A DNA stretch of 64,000 nucleotides from Owenia fusiformis (lineage: Eukaryota > Annelida > Polychaeta > Sabellida > Oweniidae), in contig CAIIXF020000002.1 in assembly GCA_903813345.2 (NCBI GenBank), positions 11,864,150 to 11,928,149 on the forward strand. The letters run 5' to 3'. A program made the translations under genes and the position numbers. This document shows, in pieces, positions 23,311 to 34,156 of the stretch (position 1 is its first letter; each line of letters begins with the position of its first letter). The notes beneath the pieces are model-generated. The model saw nothing but the letters and a program-made list of their open reading frames with translations, was not told the DNA's origin and searched no databases.

Positions 23311-26300
23311 TGCTTCAATTGACAAATTGATGACTTTGCACATGCAGACTATCTACGAGTCTATAGAATTGTATCAATATTCGACATGCTAAATTTGTTC
23401 AATATATCTTACACATTGACCTCTGTAGCAGACGGCATAAATCATCCATGGGACTTGATACATAGTTCTAAACTAGTTGGTAGATTTTGTTGAGTAAATA
23501 ACTCATATCCATGCTATTTTTGGAATGAAAATGTATTATTATGTGTATTACTATGTTCGATAATAAAATGTATTCAAATGTAGAACCATATTTATGTGTA
23601 TTACTATGTTAAAAATTTCTATTTAATGCTATAGCCTTCTTGTGTGCTGTTATTCCTTAATGTTTCGCTGTGAATATCAAATGCAAAAATTTATGAATAT
23701 GTGCAAAATCTATATTGATTATTGAATCAAAATGGACACTACATGTATATAAATGTATTTCTTAACCATGAATGAATAAAATGAGTTATTTTGAATACAG
23801 CGCGTTTATTTAAAATCAATTAAATGAAAAAATCAAAGGCCAAACTCATAGCACGGTGGGCCAAAAAATGTAGCTCACCCAAATGTAAAACTATTTGTTC
23901 AATGTTCTTTCATTCTACTTAGTATCATTGATCTGCTAATAGCCACGATTTCATGGCCTTTCACAAAACATGCTCAGAATGCTGAAATGTGCCTCACTGA
24001 CTGGACATAAATCCCACCAGAATTTTATCTGTAGGCCTATTTTTACACTAACAACTCTTGAAACATTAAATCAAGAGATAAGAAGGAAGATGAGAGCCAT
24101 AACGCAAGATGTTTATGCTCGTGCTGTGAACATTAACTAAGCCCTATACGTTCAAGTTCGGGTCAAGACACGACGCCCAATTTTTATGGCATGTTTTGTA
24201 AAATGGCCATAAGGAGATACACCACTGAAACTTGTCGAATTGCAAAACCTTGGACAAGGCCTAATATGGCGCTAACACCCATGCAAAATATGACATGAAT
24301 GTTGCATTTCACTTAAGATTATATTATTTGGTACTCTAGAAATTGTTATCTTTTCTTCAAAAATATGCAAAATTGAACCGATGATGGAACAGAATGAAGT
24401 AATAAGTCATACCATCGAATGGTATTATGTCAATATGTTGTGTTTTGACACCTGGTTAACCTTTAAAGGAATAAGAAATGAAGAAACTGAAAAAAACATT
24501 TCTAATGTTATTTTCCCATCGGGAAAACTCGTGCGATCCATTCCTTTAAGCTAATTTTGGTCAACCAAAATGGATATCTTTAAAACCTCTACAGGAATTA
24601 CTTGTTCCTTTAAATGGGTTAATTGTGTGCCGAAACTCAACATATTGATGCAACATAAATTGAAAAAGCAGGGGTGGAAGGGGTTGAAAATCAGGACAAT
24701 ATTTCAGAAAAACACGTGAGTGGGCTGTTTGCCTCTTTCCTCAAAGTCTCAAAGTCGAAATTATTTTACTATCTATTCTATTTTACCATCTATTCCTGGA
24801 ATTAATACATTGGACTAACATGTGTACCCGTTTAAATCCTCAGAAAATAGCCCAAATCAAACATATGACCGTCTTAAATCTGTTGCGATACTTACCCTCC
24901 CCATTTTATAAACCGATACTCGGACAAATAACACACAGGAAGTTAATTACAAAAAATGTCCTTCCTTTTTTGATGGAACAGATCGTAAATTCTTTTTGCC
25001 GGATCAGAAACCTTTGAAACATTTTTTACCGCCTGTGAGAAAAATGTACCCACACCTCTGATTTTTAGAGCAATCAATTAAAAAAAATATTATAATTAAA
25101 TAATCCTCCATTTGGTAAATCTTATATCTGCCTGAAGAAAAATATAGTTTTAACCCTTTGATGTCCAAATATGTACATTCTTTGCGTTGTATGTTAATTA
25201 CACTTTATAGTATATCTTCTCTTCCAAGAAGAGTCCAGAACTAAAAAATTAAGGTAAATGTTGATTCATGCCTCAATACATGTAAACATTTATTTGGTTC
25301 ATATAGAAATCATTGATTAAGTCGATTAAAACATGAAAACGAATTGAATATGTATTCTTATAACAAACGAAGAGGGCAAGTAAGCGACGTAATTATGTCT
25401 GTCATCTCTAAAGCTCTCTAGATCTCTAAAAATGTAAAAACCTTCTGAGTATCAATGCGCCTGTCTAGGAGCGCGCCATATAATTTGTGTTATCGAAATT
25501 CCAACAAGACGGCTTTCGTTTTCTTGTCAACGACATATTTCAAGATATCATTAGGTTTCAGGCATGCTGGGTTAATAACTTGGCTGTTTGAATTCATCCA
25601 TAAAGAGTGCGATATTTATCACTGTCTTGTAATGTTGCTTTGCTTTAGTTTGGAGCTGGACAGACATTTTCCTCGAGTACTGTGCATAGTTCAATTACAT
25701 ACTAGAAGGTCCGAATCTCCGGTCAGTATCGTTATAGGTGTCGAGTGCATAGTTCGGGGTCAAATGGCAGTAGTCAGCGGGTTGTCCACACGACCCTTGT
25801 ATTCGGGCTATTGTTCGGATTCCCCGTGTCCAGCCGGAAGTCTGCATTTTCAAATGTCTCAAGGTTGGCATCCAGGAATTGTGAATCGGCACTCCACGTT
25901 GGTTGCACTAAAAATCACTGGGGGGTATCGTGATGCAACAACACCGTGTTGTTGCATCAAGATGGCCAGACTTCCGGTGATAGATTTTCGTACGATGTTT
26001 TGTTTTCCCAATTTACACCCATTTCTAGGACGAGTTGCTCAATAATCATACACATGCAGTTAGCACATGATCTATATTTTAAAAAACTGTCATTGGTATA
26101 CATGTAGCATCATCAAGAAGCGATAAATTCGTGGTTTTAATTCCTCACTATTGATGCAACAACACCACTCTGTTTCTTATCGATGATGCAACAACACCAA
26201 TGTGCTGATGCAAAAACGCCAATATAATGTATCATTGAACAACAAGAGAAACTGTTTTATGTTCTGTTTACAGGTGTAGGTCGGGACATGAATAAAACGC

Positions 26301-26528
26301 GTGAGTCAGTGGTCCATGGACGAAACGTATTTTGTTTGGTTTCTTTGTCTATATCAAAGTTAAAAGGATATACAAGGCAAACTAAATAAAGTACAGAATC
26401 CTCGGGAGGCAATCTCATTGATATTGTATCTGAAAAATAAAGATTATACATTTTCTAAATTAAATGCCCTTGATTTACCGTATGGAAATTGCTTACAAAT
26501 AACTAATATAATTTTGGAAAGACAACAG

Positions 26529-26690
26529 ATATCAGTCATTTTGTGTTGTTAGTACCTCAATTGAAATACTCAATTCTGATTGGTTGATGAGCGGGCAACA
26601 AAATGTATTGTTAGTACCTCAACTGAAATACTCGATTCTGATTGGGTGATTAGCGGTCAAAATTATGTATTATTATATACCTCAAATGTA
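26529..26690 (+). repeat. Tandem duplication of about 75 bp
   Basis: TTAGTACCTCAATTGAAATA ... TTCTGATTGG occurs at about 26549 and again at about 26610 (TTAGTACCTCAACTGAAATA), with a weaker third copy (ATATACCTCAAATG...GCTCATTGGCTTA) after about 26675. Lies inside the 3.7-kb foldback element. Confidence 0.7.
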
Positions 26691-26991
26691 TTCTAGATGC
26701 TCATTGGCTTATTCATGGTCACATGACATGGAATAGATGAACAAATTCCCTGGAAAGTCCTAAATCCCTGCTTTCAGGGAAGATGAATTGTACTAATCAC
26801 CAGTTAGGTCATGTGACCAGTCAATAGTACATTTTATCTTCCCCCAAATCTGAGATTATAGGAGTTGAAAGGTAAAATGCCTTTAAATGCCAATAAGAAC
26901 CTGTGAACATTTGATATTGAAATGAAAAGACTTCTCAATTTTGTTTTTGTTTACAGAGTACTTATCACTTTATCAGGTATATAATAAAACA

Positions 26992-27160
26992 AATAGTGAC
27001 TGCCACATTTTCGGGAAATAGTGTAAAAATTTTCCTCTCGGGAATATCCTGTCCACTGACTTGTTCCCTCGGCCTGCAGCCTCGGGAACATGTCAGTGGA
27101 CAGGATATTCCCTTGAGGAAAATATTTTGCACTATTTCCCTCAATGGCAGTCACTATTTG
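26992..27160. repeat. Strong 80-bp-arm hairpin
   Basis: TAGTGACTGCCA... and ...TGGCAGTCACTA enclose matching blocks including ATATCCTGTCCACTGAC / GTCAGTGGACAGGATAT and TGTTCCCTCGG / CCTCGGGAACA, centred on CCTGCAG near 27076. A foldback repeat; no gene. Confidence 0.85.
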
Positions 27161-27439
27161 TACACTGTTGACCGCTACTAGGTACTGTTGACCGCTACTT
27201 CTGAAAAAAGTTTCATGACGTCACAAAAAATCATGGAAGACGGACATTTTGTAAGTGTTGATGAAAATGACTTTACTAGGCGACAAGTATAGCAAAAATA
27301 CAAATAGAAACTTAAAATTAACATTAATTCACTAACGAGTACGCCGTGATGTGCCAAATACAGAGTTAAGCTTCTTGCACTGTCTCCATATTTTCTAAAA
27401 AAATATTGCTAACGTGGTTCGGAGAAAAGGTTGTGAAAT

Positions 27440-28010
27440 GAAGCCATGCCGATTGATGATCGTCGTCTATATGTGTATTATTAGTTTACTCGGACTAACA
27501 AAACAATAGTAGACCTCTCCATTCGATCAACCGTCAAAATCATATACCTCGACTGTAAACCTTGAAACTACTGTTGACCTCGACCTTCGGTCTCTGTCAA
27601 CAGTATTTTTTCGGTTTACAGTCTCGGTATACAATTTTGCCGGTTGGCCTCTGGGGAGGTCAACAATTGTAAACTGTTGACCATTACTAGGTACTGTTGA
27701 CCCCTATTTTTGAAAAATTGTTTTTTTAATGTTGAAATTTTTTTAATTTTGAAAAAAATTTTTTGCTAAAATATGATACCTTTACTTATCAAATATGTTC
27801 ACGTGATATTCGATTATATATTCGTCCAATTATTATATTATTTGGACTAACAGAACAATTGTTAACCTCTCTTTTCGGTCAACTGGCAAAAGTGTCCTCG
27901 ACATCTGGTCTCAGTGATCAACAGTACTTTCAACGTTTACAGTATCGGTATACAATTTTGCCAGTTGACCTCAAGAGGGGTCTACAATTGTATATTGTAT
28001 ATCCTTTGTT
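27440..28010 (+). repeat. Two diverged tandem copies of an interspersed repeat
   Basis: Blocks GGACTAACA(A/G)AACAAT, then TCAACAGTA, TTTACAGT(C/A)TCGGTATACAA and TTTTGCC(G/A)GTTG(G/A)CCTC occur in the same order at about 27490-27670 and 27843-27985. A related TGTTGACC..CTA..AGGTACTGTTGACC motif occurs at 27164-27200 and 27677-27702. Non-coding mobile-element debris. Confidence 0.7.
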
Positions 28011-28019
28011 ATCCCACCC

Positions 28020-28162
28020 AAAGTATGATGTCATATATCAAGTTGAAGAGTTGTATACGCTGCTCAGGAGTTTACGCTATCCAGGAGTTGTACATCGTTC
28101 TCAAGAGTTGTATAGGATGAGTGTTGGTTTAATGATATTGCAGTTATACAATGCTATTATAT
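28020..28162 (+). repeat. Interspersed repeat, copy A (partner at 61,410)
   Basis: Shares with 61410-61555 the ordered blocks GTTGTATA..CTGC, TCAGGAGTT, CTATCCAGGAGTTGTA, ATCGTTCTCAAGAGTTGTAT and a TGCTATTATA end. Same orientation, 33 kb apart. Confidence 0.75.
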
Positions 28163-28570
28163 AAAAGTTATTTACTGAGAGGGACTCAATATTGGTTTTA
28201 TTTCGAGAGACAATATGATATTTCCCGAGGGCCCGGGATATCTGGGATAACTGTACCCCTATCAATTTACCTTTTTGGGCCCTAAATCTTATCACTTTTG
28301 TTTACCTTTTTACTCAGTCGGAGAGAAGGAATCCAAAGAGAGCAATAATTCTACATGTGCGTCGTGCAAGATTTCCATTAAACGTGTAACTAAACGGCCT
28401 CTTTAATAAAGTCAATTAGACGTTTTACACGTTGGCTCTCCAAATTGTAGGAAATAAAGAATCATGTCATATTATATCATAGATGAAGCAATCATCCCAT
28501 CAACATCAGCTCACGAATGTCACAGTTAAACTGTTTTAGTTATAATTTGATAAACAGTGGTAACGTACAT

Positions 28571-28913
28571 CACTGGCGGATTAGGGGGGGGGGGGCTGGG
28601 GGCCCGCCCCCCCCCCCCTTTGGTGGGCCCAGAAAAAAAATTGGGCCCTAAAAAGATTTTGGGCCAAAACAGGCCTTCAGGCCCCAAAAAGTGGGCCTTT
28701 TTGATCATTAATGGGCCTTTTAAGGCCTTATTTTTTAATTTCAGGCCAAATTTTGAAGAAAATGGGCCTCTAAATTTCAAAATTTGGGCCCACTTTTGGG
28801 TTTTAGGGGCCCAAAATTTTTTTCCCAGCAAGCGCGGACGTGTTTTTCTCTGACCTGAAATTTGGCCCCCCCCCCCCCCCCCCCCCCCTTGTTGGTTCCC
28901 AGATCCGCCCCTG
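28571..28913. mobile_element. GGGCC-rich MITE with target duplication, nested in the foldback element
   Basis: Ends CACTGGCGGATTAGGGG... and ...AGATCCGCCCCTG are imperfect inverted repeats, flanked by TACAT on both sides (28566-28570 and 28914-28918). The interior alternates GGGCC/GGCC with A/T runs, bounded by long G and C homopolymers. Open frames on both strands here are composition artefacts. Confidence 0.8.
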
Positions 28914-29982
28914 TACATCTACTAGTTTATCACTGTTCCACAGATGGATGACAGATAATATCATGATAATATCCAATAGCTCATCATGTTTACCGAGAAC
29001 GAAAGATGTTTGTCCACCATTTTGAATGATACTAACTGGAGTCAGGGCCATCAAGCTATGGAACAGTGGTTTATGAAAATAGATTGGGTTACTAAAGCTT
29101 GCCATGTTAAAGGCGATTGAACTATGTTATAGAATAACGTCCAGTACATTATAATATGTAAAAGTATAAATTTTTGAAAATACATATAAAGGATCTTCGC
29201 CCACAGGACGTGTATTTTGAATGCCTTGAGAAGAACGCAAATATGGGTAGGCTAATTGGTAACGGTATTGCAATAGTAGCATTTAAAAATCTGTTCCTCT
29301 CGAGATTTATGGTCTTCTGAAATTATACTATTAATTGGTGTTGCTGCATCATTGCTCAAATCTAGAGGAGTGTTGTTGCATCTTCGGTTTGGTGTTGTTG
29401 CATCAATAGTGAGGAACTAAAACCGTGAACTTATTGCCTCTTGGTGATGGTACATGTATACTAATGACAGTTTCTTTAAATATAGATCGTTCGCTAACTG
29501 CACGTGTATGGTTATTGAGCAACTCGTCCTAGAAATGGGTTTAATTGGGGAAACAAAATATCGTACGAAAATCTATCACCGGAAGTCTGGCCATCTTGAT
29601 GCAACAACACGGTGTTGTTGCATCACGATACTCCCCAGTGAAAAATGCTGATGTGTTTCAAATACGCACTTTTTCTTGTCGCAAAGTAAAGATATGAAGA
29701 AGCATCTTTGAACATAAGCTGAAATATGACAATATCGCTATGAGGGGGATTAACACCAGAGTTAAAAGATGACATACGCTTATAATGAAAACCTGTATTG
29801 AGATGACATACACCTCTGATTGGTCCAAATCGATAAACAAAAATGGCGGATTCAAAATTTTCTAATAACGCTTCGAATAATATTATGTTGATTCCTGGCG
29901 TATTAATCAATATCATGGCTTTGTTTTTCACATCAAGATAAAGAGGAATATCTTTACAGAATTTAAGAATTTTAAGAATTTC

Positions 29983-30052
29983 TGGCCAGGGGGGAGCTTC
30001 CGCTCCCTAAGCTCCCGCTCCCCAAGCTTCCCCTCTGGCTACGGGCCTGGTT
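29983..30052. mobile_element. Fragment of a GC-rich repeat end
   Basis: CCAGGGGGGAGCTTCCGCTC ... CTGGCTACGGGCCTGG has the CAGGCCCGTAGCCAG-type end seen in small non-autonomous repeats. Only one end is recognisable, so it is partial. Confidence 0.45.
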
Positions 30053-32063
30053 ATCTAGTTTAATCCTTTCATAATACTTTGTTAACATTTTACTAAGTTG
30101 AATTGTGTACCTTTTGTTTGTAAATAGTGCATAGCAAGCTTGTCTACCATTTTTAGGTCAATTTCTGAACCAGTGAATATACCGTATATCTTACCTTTCT
30201 AAAATGGCATCCTATGACTCTGAACACAACAGAACAACAGAGAATTCTCATGTAAACTGGACACTTTTCAATATTCAAAAAGTGCTACATAGTTATATTT
30301 CTCATTTATGATTAATCTGGTACACTTGAGTTAGCGGAGAGATTGGCAGAATTGACCTTGCTCTGTAGCTTTAATTTATACATTTTTGGTTTTAAATATT
30401 TCTCACTTTGTTCTTTATATTATAAAATTATATTCGTCACCTAATTTATTATCATCGTGGTTACATGTTCGTGAATGTCTTGGTATATTATTATGCCATC
30501 CAATTTGTATTGGTAAATTAAGATTTGACATTCTAAAGGATCTAGTGAGCCCTCCATTATGATCTCCCCATGAACAAAAGTAAATTCATCTGATTTTTCA
30601 AAATGAATATACTGCTTTTATTATTACATTTATATGTACACTAGTATCTTGTTGACCTATACTCAGCACTGTATTGACGAATGGGCCACTTATTAGGGCC
30701 AATATTCAATCATAAAGTGTACAGAGGGGTAGAGATCCCAAACCAGGGAGTCTCTTTGTGTCTGTCAACATCCATTGCATCCTACACATCCCTACATCTT
30801 ATCCAAATATGTTATTAATTAATGAAACATAACAGTATAATTTTGGGATTTACAAAGTTGTATGGGATTTCATAAGTGTAAAAGTTGCTTTTGAATAATT
30901 TTTCTATAGCCATTTTGTAGGAAAAAAGTGATGAAAAAATGTATAATCTTTCAATTTGAAGAATGACCTGAATCGATTGCAAACTTTATATTTGCACATC
31001 TGATGTTATAAGTCAGGTCATCACTCGGGTCAGGTCAGGTCAGGTCAGGTAAGGTAGTCAGTTAGTCTAAAAAGAATCTGTAATCTGGAGTCTGAAATTG
31101 AACTTCCCCAGTCTAGTTATTCATGATTTCAAATCCAATTATGTATGAAATTGTTTATTGTTAGAAATTGAATATATTGGCAGTGTCATCTATATATATT
31201 ACCTTATGCAGGATGTCCCAGAACTCATCAGAATATTTTGAGAGATATAAGGCTTGAGTGTTTTTAATTTAAAGGATATGTATCGATATGGTGAACTGAA
31301 TTCAACAATGTTTTTCTCTTAAAGCAATTATTGAAAACATTCTGTAAAAAACACGTATATCAATTTTGAATATGTTCTGGTTTATAATTATACAAGATAT
31401 TCATTACACGTTAATATACACTTTGAAAATCGTACACGTTTTTTTATAAATGCCTGTGCTCACATTCACCAGGAATACTTCCAGAAAAATAAATTCCTAT
31501 TTCATATACATCGTCTTAAGCGTCGTATTCGATTCATAAAAATTACGTTATCAACAACGAGTCTTTCTAAAATCGTATACGATTTTGCGATTTAGACTCG
31601 AAAATCGTATCGAAAAGGTTTTGAGACATAAATGATGCCATGCATGTGTTCACATTTACCACGAATACTTCCTGAAAAATAAATTCTTATTTCACACACA
31701 TCGTCTTTAAGCGTCGTTTACGATTTATAAAAGTCACGTTATCAACAACGTGTAAAGTTTTTCTAAAATCGTATACGATATATCGTTCATACGATTTTAC
31801 GGTTAAGACTCGAAAATCGTATCGAAAGGTTTTGAGACATAGATGCTACGGCGAGCGTAGAAATGTTACTGACCGCAGAAATGATAGACCGCAAGGCGAC
31901 CGTATCAAATGTGACTGGGGTGTAAACGACCAATATACTATATATATGTTAGGCACGTTGGTGTACATACTCGCCCTAGTTCTTTTGCTATCTGGAATAA
32001 CAATGTGGCATTATCTCTTTAAGCATTTGACATTACGACAATAACGTACTTAATAATACGTAC
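30053..32063. other. Gene-free stretch with minor repeats
   Basis: No exon recognised. A short (GGTCA)n run lies at about 31024-31055 and a two-copy tandem repeat at 31440-31850. If the MATE paralogue at 32,064-33,315 continues, its next exon should lie here or further left, but none was seen. Confidence 0.55.
31440..31850 (+). repeat. Two-copy tandem repeat of about 190-210 bp
   Basis: Copy 1 from about 31450 and copy 2 from about 31636 share CACATT(C/T)ACCA, GAATACTTCC, AAAAATAAATTC, CATCGTCTT, GCGTCGT, TTATCAACAACG and TAAGACTCGAAAATCGTATC-type blocks. Both end TTTTGAGACATA(A/G)ATG. An ATCGTATACGAT palindrome is present in each. Confidence 0.8.
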
Positions 32064-32112
32064 TTCTTTGCAAGTAAATTCCAACCATTTTCTTATTTTT
32101 CCCTCCATATGC
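32064..32112 (-). CDS. MATE paralogue exon 4
   Basis: 49 nt, phase 0 to 1, acceptor CTACAG and donor GTACGT. It encodes AYGGKNKKMVGIYLQR, matching AYGGNNKKMVGVYLQR of the complete gene. Last exon of this copy that I could find. Confidence 0.85.
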
Positions 32113-33315
32113 CTGTAGGAAGAAATACAAAATACATACTCAATTTCATATTTTTTCAATGTAAAACACATTGTGCAACTAAATACAAAGTGACAACGAA
32201 GTCTCGAAGTGGACGCAGTTTAAGATAATTCAACCTTTGCATCATAAGGTACGGATACAACTGTGTAGACTTTTGATGCGTTAACCATAGATTTTGGTCC
32301 GATGTAAAGGCGACAGCAGCGGTAAAATCTATTAACATTTTTCTGGCCTACCATCTTCATTTGAAAACCACTTATATTGGCCTTCAGCCTGATATGAGCG
32401 TTTTGCAAAATGAACGATCTAGAGTCGAATGCCCGGTCGAATGATGAACCAACTGTCTATAAACATGTATTTTTATTGAAAGTGTACCGATTATGTCGCC
32501 ACAAGAGTAATACACTAACTACATGTATAATGTGGACTATTGATCACCTGTGAAAATAGGGTGTCGCAAGCAGTGGCCAAACCGGTTCCTATTGACAAAC
32601 CAAACACATTGATCATCTGAAAATATCAGAAACCAACAAAGTAGGCCTAAGCTTTATTCATTACAATACTAATCGTAGGCGTAACCATGGGGGTGCGATG
32701 GGTGCGATCAACTTTTGTAAAACTCAGCATAAATATTGTTTTCTGGCTTGTTTATGTCACAATCGCACCCCCTGACTGGAAACCGATTTGGGGGGGGGGG
32801 GGTCGCACCCCCCCCCCCCCACCTGAATGAAAGCTGACTACGCCCCTGCTAACTATCATCAAACGTCAAATAACATTGAGCTTGAACATACAGTAAATTT
32901 CTAGCGTTCTTATCAATTAAAAAATAAAATAAATGAATAAATAAGTAGTGTTTTGTCAGATGAAAAATAACTTACAGTATTAGCCAGAGCTACAGCATCA
33001 AGCTCTATCTTGCCTAAGTGACCACAGAATATCAGACTTATTGGAGCAATCAACATTTGCCACAACTGGGTTATAACCTAAATTGGACGCAAAATGCTAT
33101 AAATTAGTGCTTGTAGGAGTATTATGAAAATATGATAGGATCTGAAAGTCAACATATCATTCGGGAGAAAAATTTGTTTAATGACTAGCCTAGTTCCGGT
33201 TGATATCTTAAGATGAAATACTTACCACAGGCCAGGCTAGTTTCAGAACTTCCTTAAATTCCCCCCGGTAGCTATGTTTAAAAATCTTCTTACAGCATCC
33301 CCGAATCATCTTCAT
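32064..33315 (-). CDS. Second MATE-family transporter, 5' portion only (4 exons)
   Basis: Four exons on the minus strand match exons 1-4 of the complete MATE gene at 36-61 kb in length, phase and sequence (90, 102, 69 and 49 nt), with good acceptors and donors and no stops. They encode the N-terminus, TM1, TM2 and the following loop of an SLC47-type multidrug and toxin extruder. Exons 5-17 were not found between 22.7 and 32.0 kb. Either the gene is a 5'-truncated tandem duplicate, or an intron of more than 9 kb carries on into or beyond the satellite. It lies 3 kb downstream of the complete gene in the same orientation, so it cannot be an alternative start for that gene. Confidence 0.8.
32548..32616 (-). 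CDS. MATE paralogue exon 3
   Basis: 69 nt, phase 0 to 0, acceptor TTTCAG and donor GTGATC. It encodes MINVFGLSIGTGLATACDTL plus FSQ, the TM2 signature of MATE proteins. It is identical to exon 3 of the complete gene except for one residue (L for I). Confidence 0.9.
32676..32848. mobile_element. Short MITE-like element with GGGGCGTA ends in the paralogue intron
   Basis: Ends GTAGGCGTAACCATGGGGG and, reverse-complemented, GCAGGGGCGTAGTCAGC. It contains GTGCGAT repeats and facing G and C homopolymers (32,791-32,820). Non-coding. Confidence 0.6.
32976..33077 (-). CDS. MATE paralogue exon 2
   Basis: 102 nt, phase 0 to 0, acceptor ATTTAG and donor GTAAGT. It encodes VITQLWQMLIAPISL... with the family signature FCGHLGKIELDAVALA. 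Same length as its counterpart at 60792 and only a few residue changes. Confidence 0.9.
33226..33315 (-). CDS. MATE paralogue exon 1
   Basis: Starts at an ATG at 33315 with an in-frame TGA directly before it, which fixes the start (MKMIRGCCKKIF...). It ends ...EFKEVLKLAWPV before a GTAAGT donor. The complete gene has the same exon end and the same EFKEVLKLAWPV. Confidence 0.8.
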
Positions 33316-33665
33316 TCATTTAGTTGTAACTGTTTGTTCCCCAGTTGCCCGTGGGGATAAAACTGCTTCTGTAAGTGCCCAGAATCATAGATCTCTCTAA
33401 TCTACTGTATTGTGATTATGTATCATAAATGAATATACGTCCTTAATTTTATGTTCTTAATTTTATATTCTTGTCTCATATAGTACAAAACGTAGATAAC
33501 AAAAACAAGGTGATAAATGCTCGTATTCAGGTTAAGTGGACAGAGGTGCCCTAACATCACTTACACAAGACGTGTAAGTTCGAACTTCATCCTTTCAAGT
33601 CACAAATTAATTCAGTTACAAAATGTTAAGTCAAACTGAGAATAAACACAAGTTTCAAATAGACT

Positions 33666-33932
33666 AGATGCGAGTAGAAATAATTTTGATTTACGTCATT
33701 AGATATTCAAAATTCAGTCAAAGTGATGTCATATTTGAAATCTACATGTAAAAGTACATCTATAGAAATATGGTTTCGAGAATTGTTTATCAAATTTGAA
33801 AATTGTTTTTTGGAAAATGTGACTTTTTGCTCGGGTTGATTCCCCGTATACCCCCTTTCTACTATACCGGCCATGCTATATGACCCGAACGAGTCACCTG
33901 GTGGTGAAACTGGTAATAACTTACTCGCATCT
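33666..33932. mobile_element. MITE with AGATGCGAGTA ends (copy 1)
   Basis: AGATGCGAGTAG at the left and TTACTCGCATCT at the right form a terminal inverted repeat. The interior matches, in inverted orientation, the element at 50,970-51,410 (TTACGTCAT.., ATTCAAAATTCAGTCAAAGT, ATTTGAAATCTACATGTAAA, CACCACCAGGTG). An 83-codon open frame on the minus strand falls inside it and is not a gene. Confidence 0.85.
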
Positions 33933-34156
33933 GTGTTATTAGCGGATGACATCGTCATCTATTAAAAGAAAGACACATTTCCAGAACTTCTATGCAAAGC
34001 AACATGAGTAATACTATAAACGGTAATATTTTTAGCGGATATTAAAGGTAATATTCTAACAAGTAAAAAGGTAAGATGAATACAATATTTTTAGCAACTT
34101 TTATTCATTGGTAGGATTCAGGCAGTATAAAATTGTGTTTCTATCTTCCAATATCT

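Larger units (their letters stand above)
22706..25909. other. Gene-free flank of the satellite array
   Basis: No exon or gene recognised on either strand. It holds the MITE at about 22861, the decayed satellite scrap at 23229 and a diffuse repeat at 24440-24900 that resembles 58200-58640. Short open frames here (for example 24820-25017) have no coding features. Confidence 0.6.
25916..29640. mobile_element. 3.7-kb foldback element with long terminal inverted repeats
   Basis: The left arm (25916 to about 26222) and the right arm (about 29335 to 29640) are reverse complements over about 300 bp with scattered mismatches. The ends are CACTGGGG...CCCCAGTG, flanked on both sides by AAAAAT (25910-25915 and 29641-29646), a target-site duplication. 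Each arm carries a near-perfect palindrome of TGATGCAACAACAC around one centre base (25931-25959 in the left arm) and further copies of GATGCAACAACAC. No transposase was seen inside; the interior holds other repeats. Probably a non-autonomous foldback DNA transposon. Confidence 0.85.

Noticed and set aside
25455-26045. 196-codon open frame on the plus strand
   Set aside because: It runs across the boundary and left arm of the 3.7-kb foldback element, has an erratic composition and no recognisable domain. The target duplication lies inside it.
27763-28164. 133-codon open frame on the plus strand
   Set aside because: Lies across two interspersed repeats that recur elsewhere with other frames. 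No coding signature.
28526-29105. Glycine- and proline-rich open frames on both strands
   Set aside because: Artefacts of the G and C homopolymers and GGGCC alternation of a MITE.
31832-32044. 70-codon open frame with a hydrophobic end
   Set aside because: No family features, no splice context, and it begins inside a tandem repeat.
33707-33958. 83-codon frame beginning MTMSSANNTDAS, at first taken as an N-terminal exon of the MATE paralogue
   Set aside because: The same sequence recurs inverted at 50,970-51,410 and has terminal inverted repeats, so it is a MITE. The paralogue's own exon 1 is at 33226-33315.
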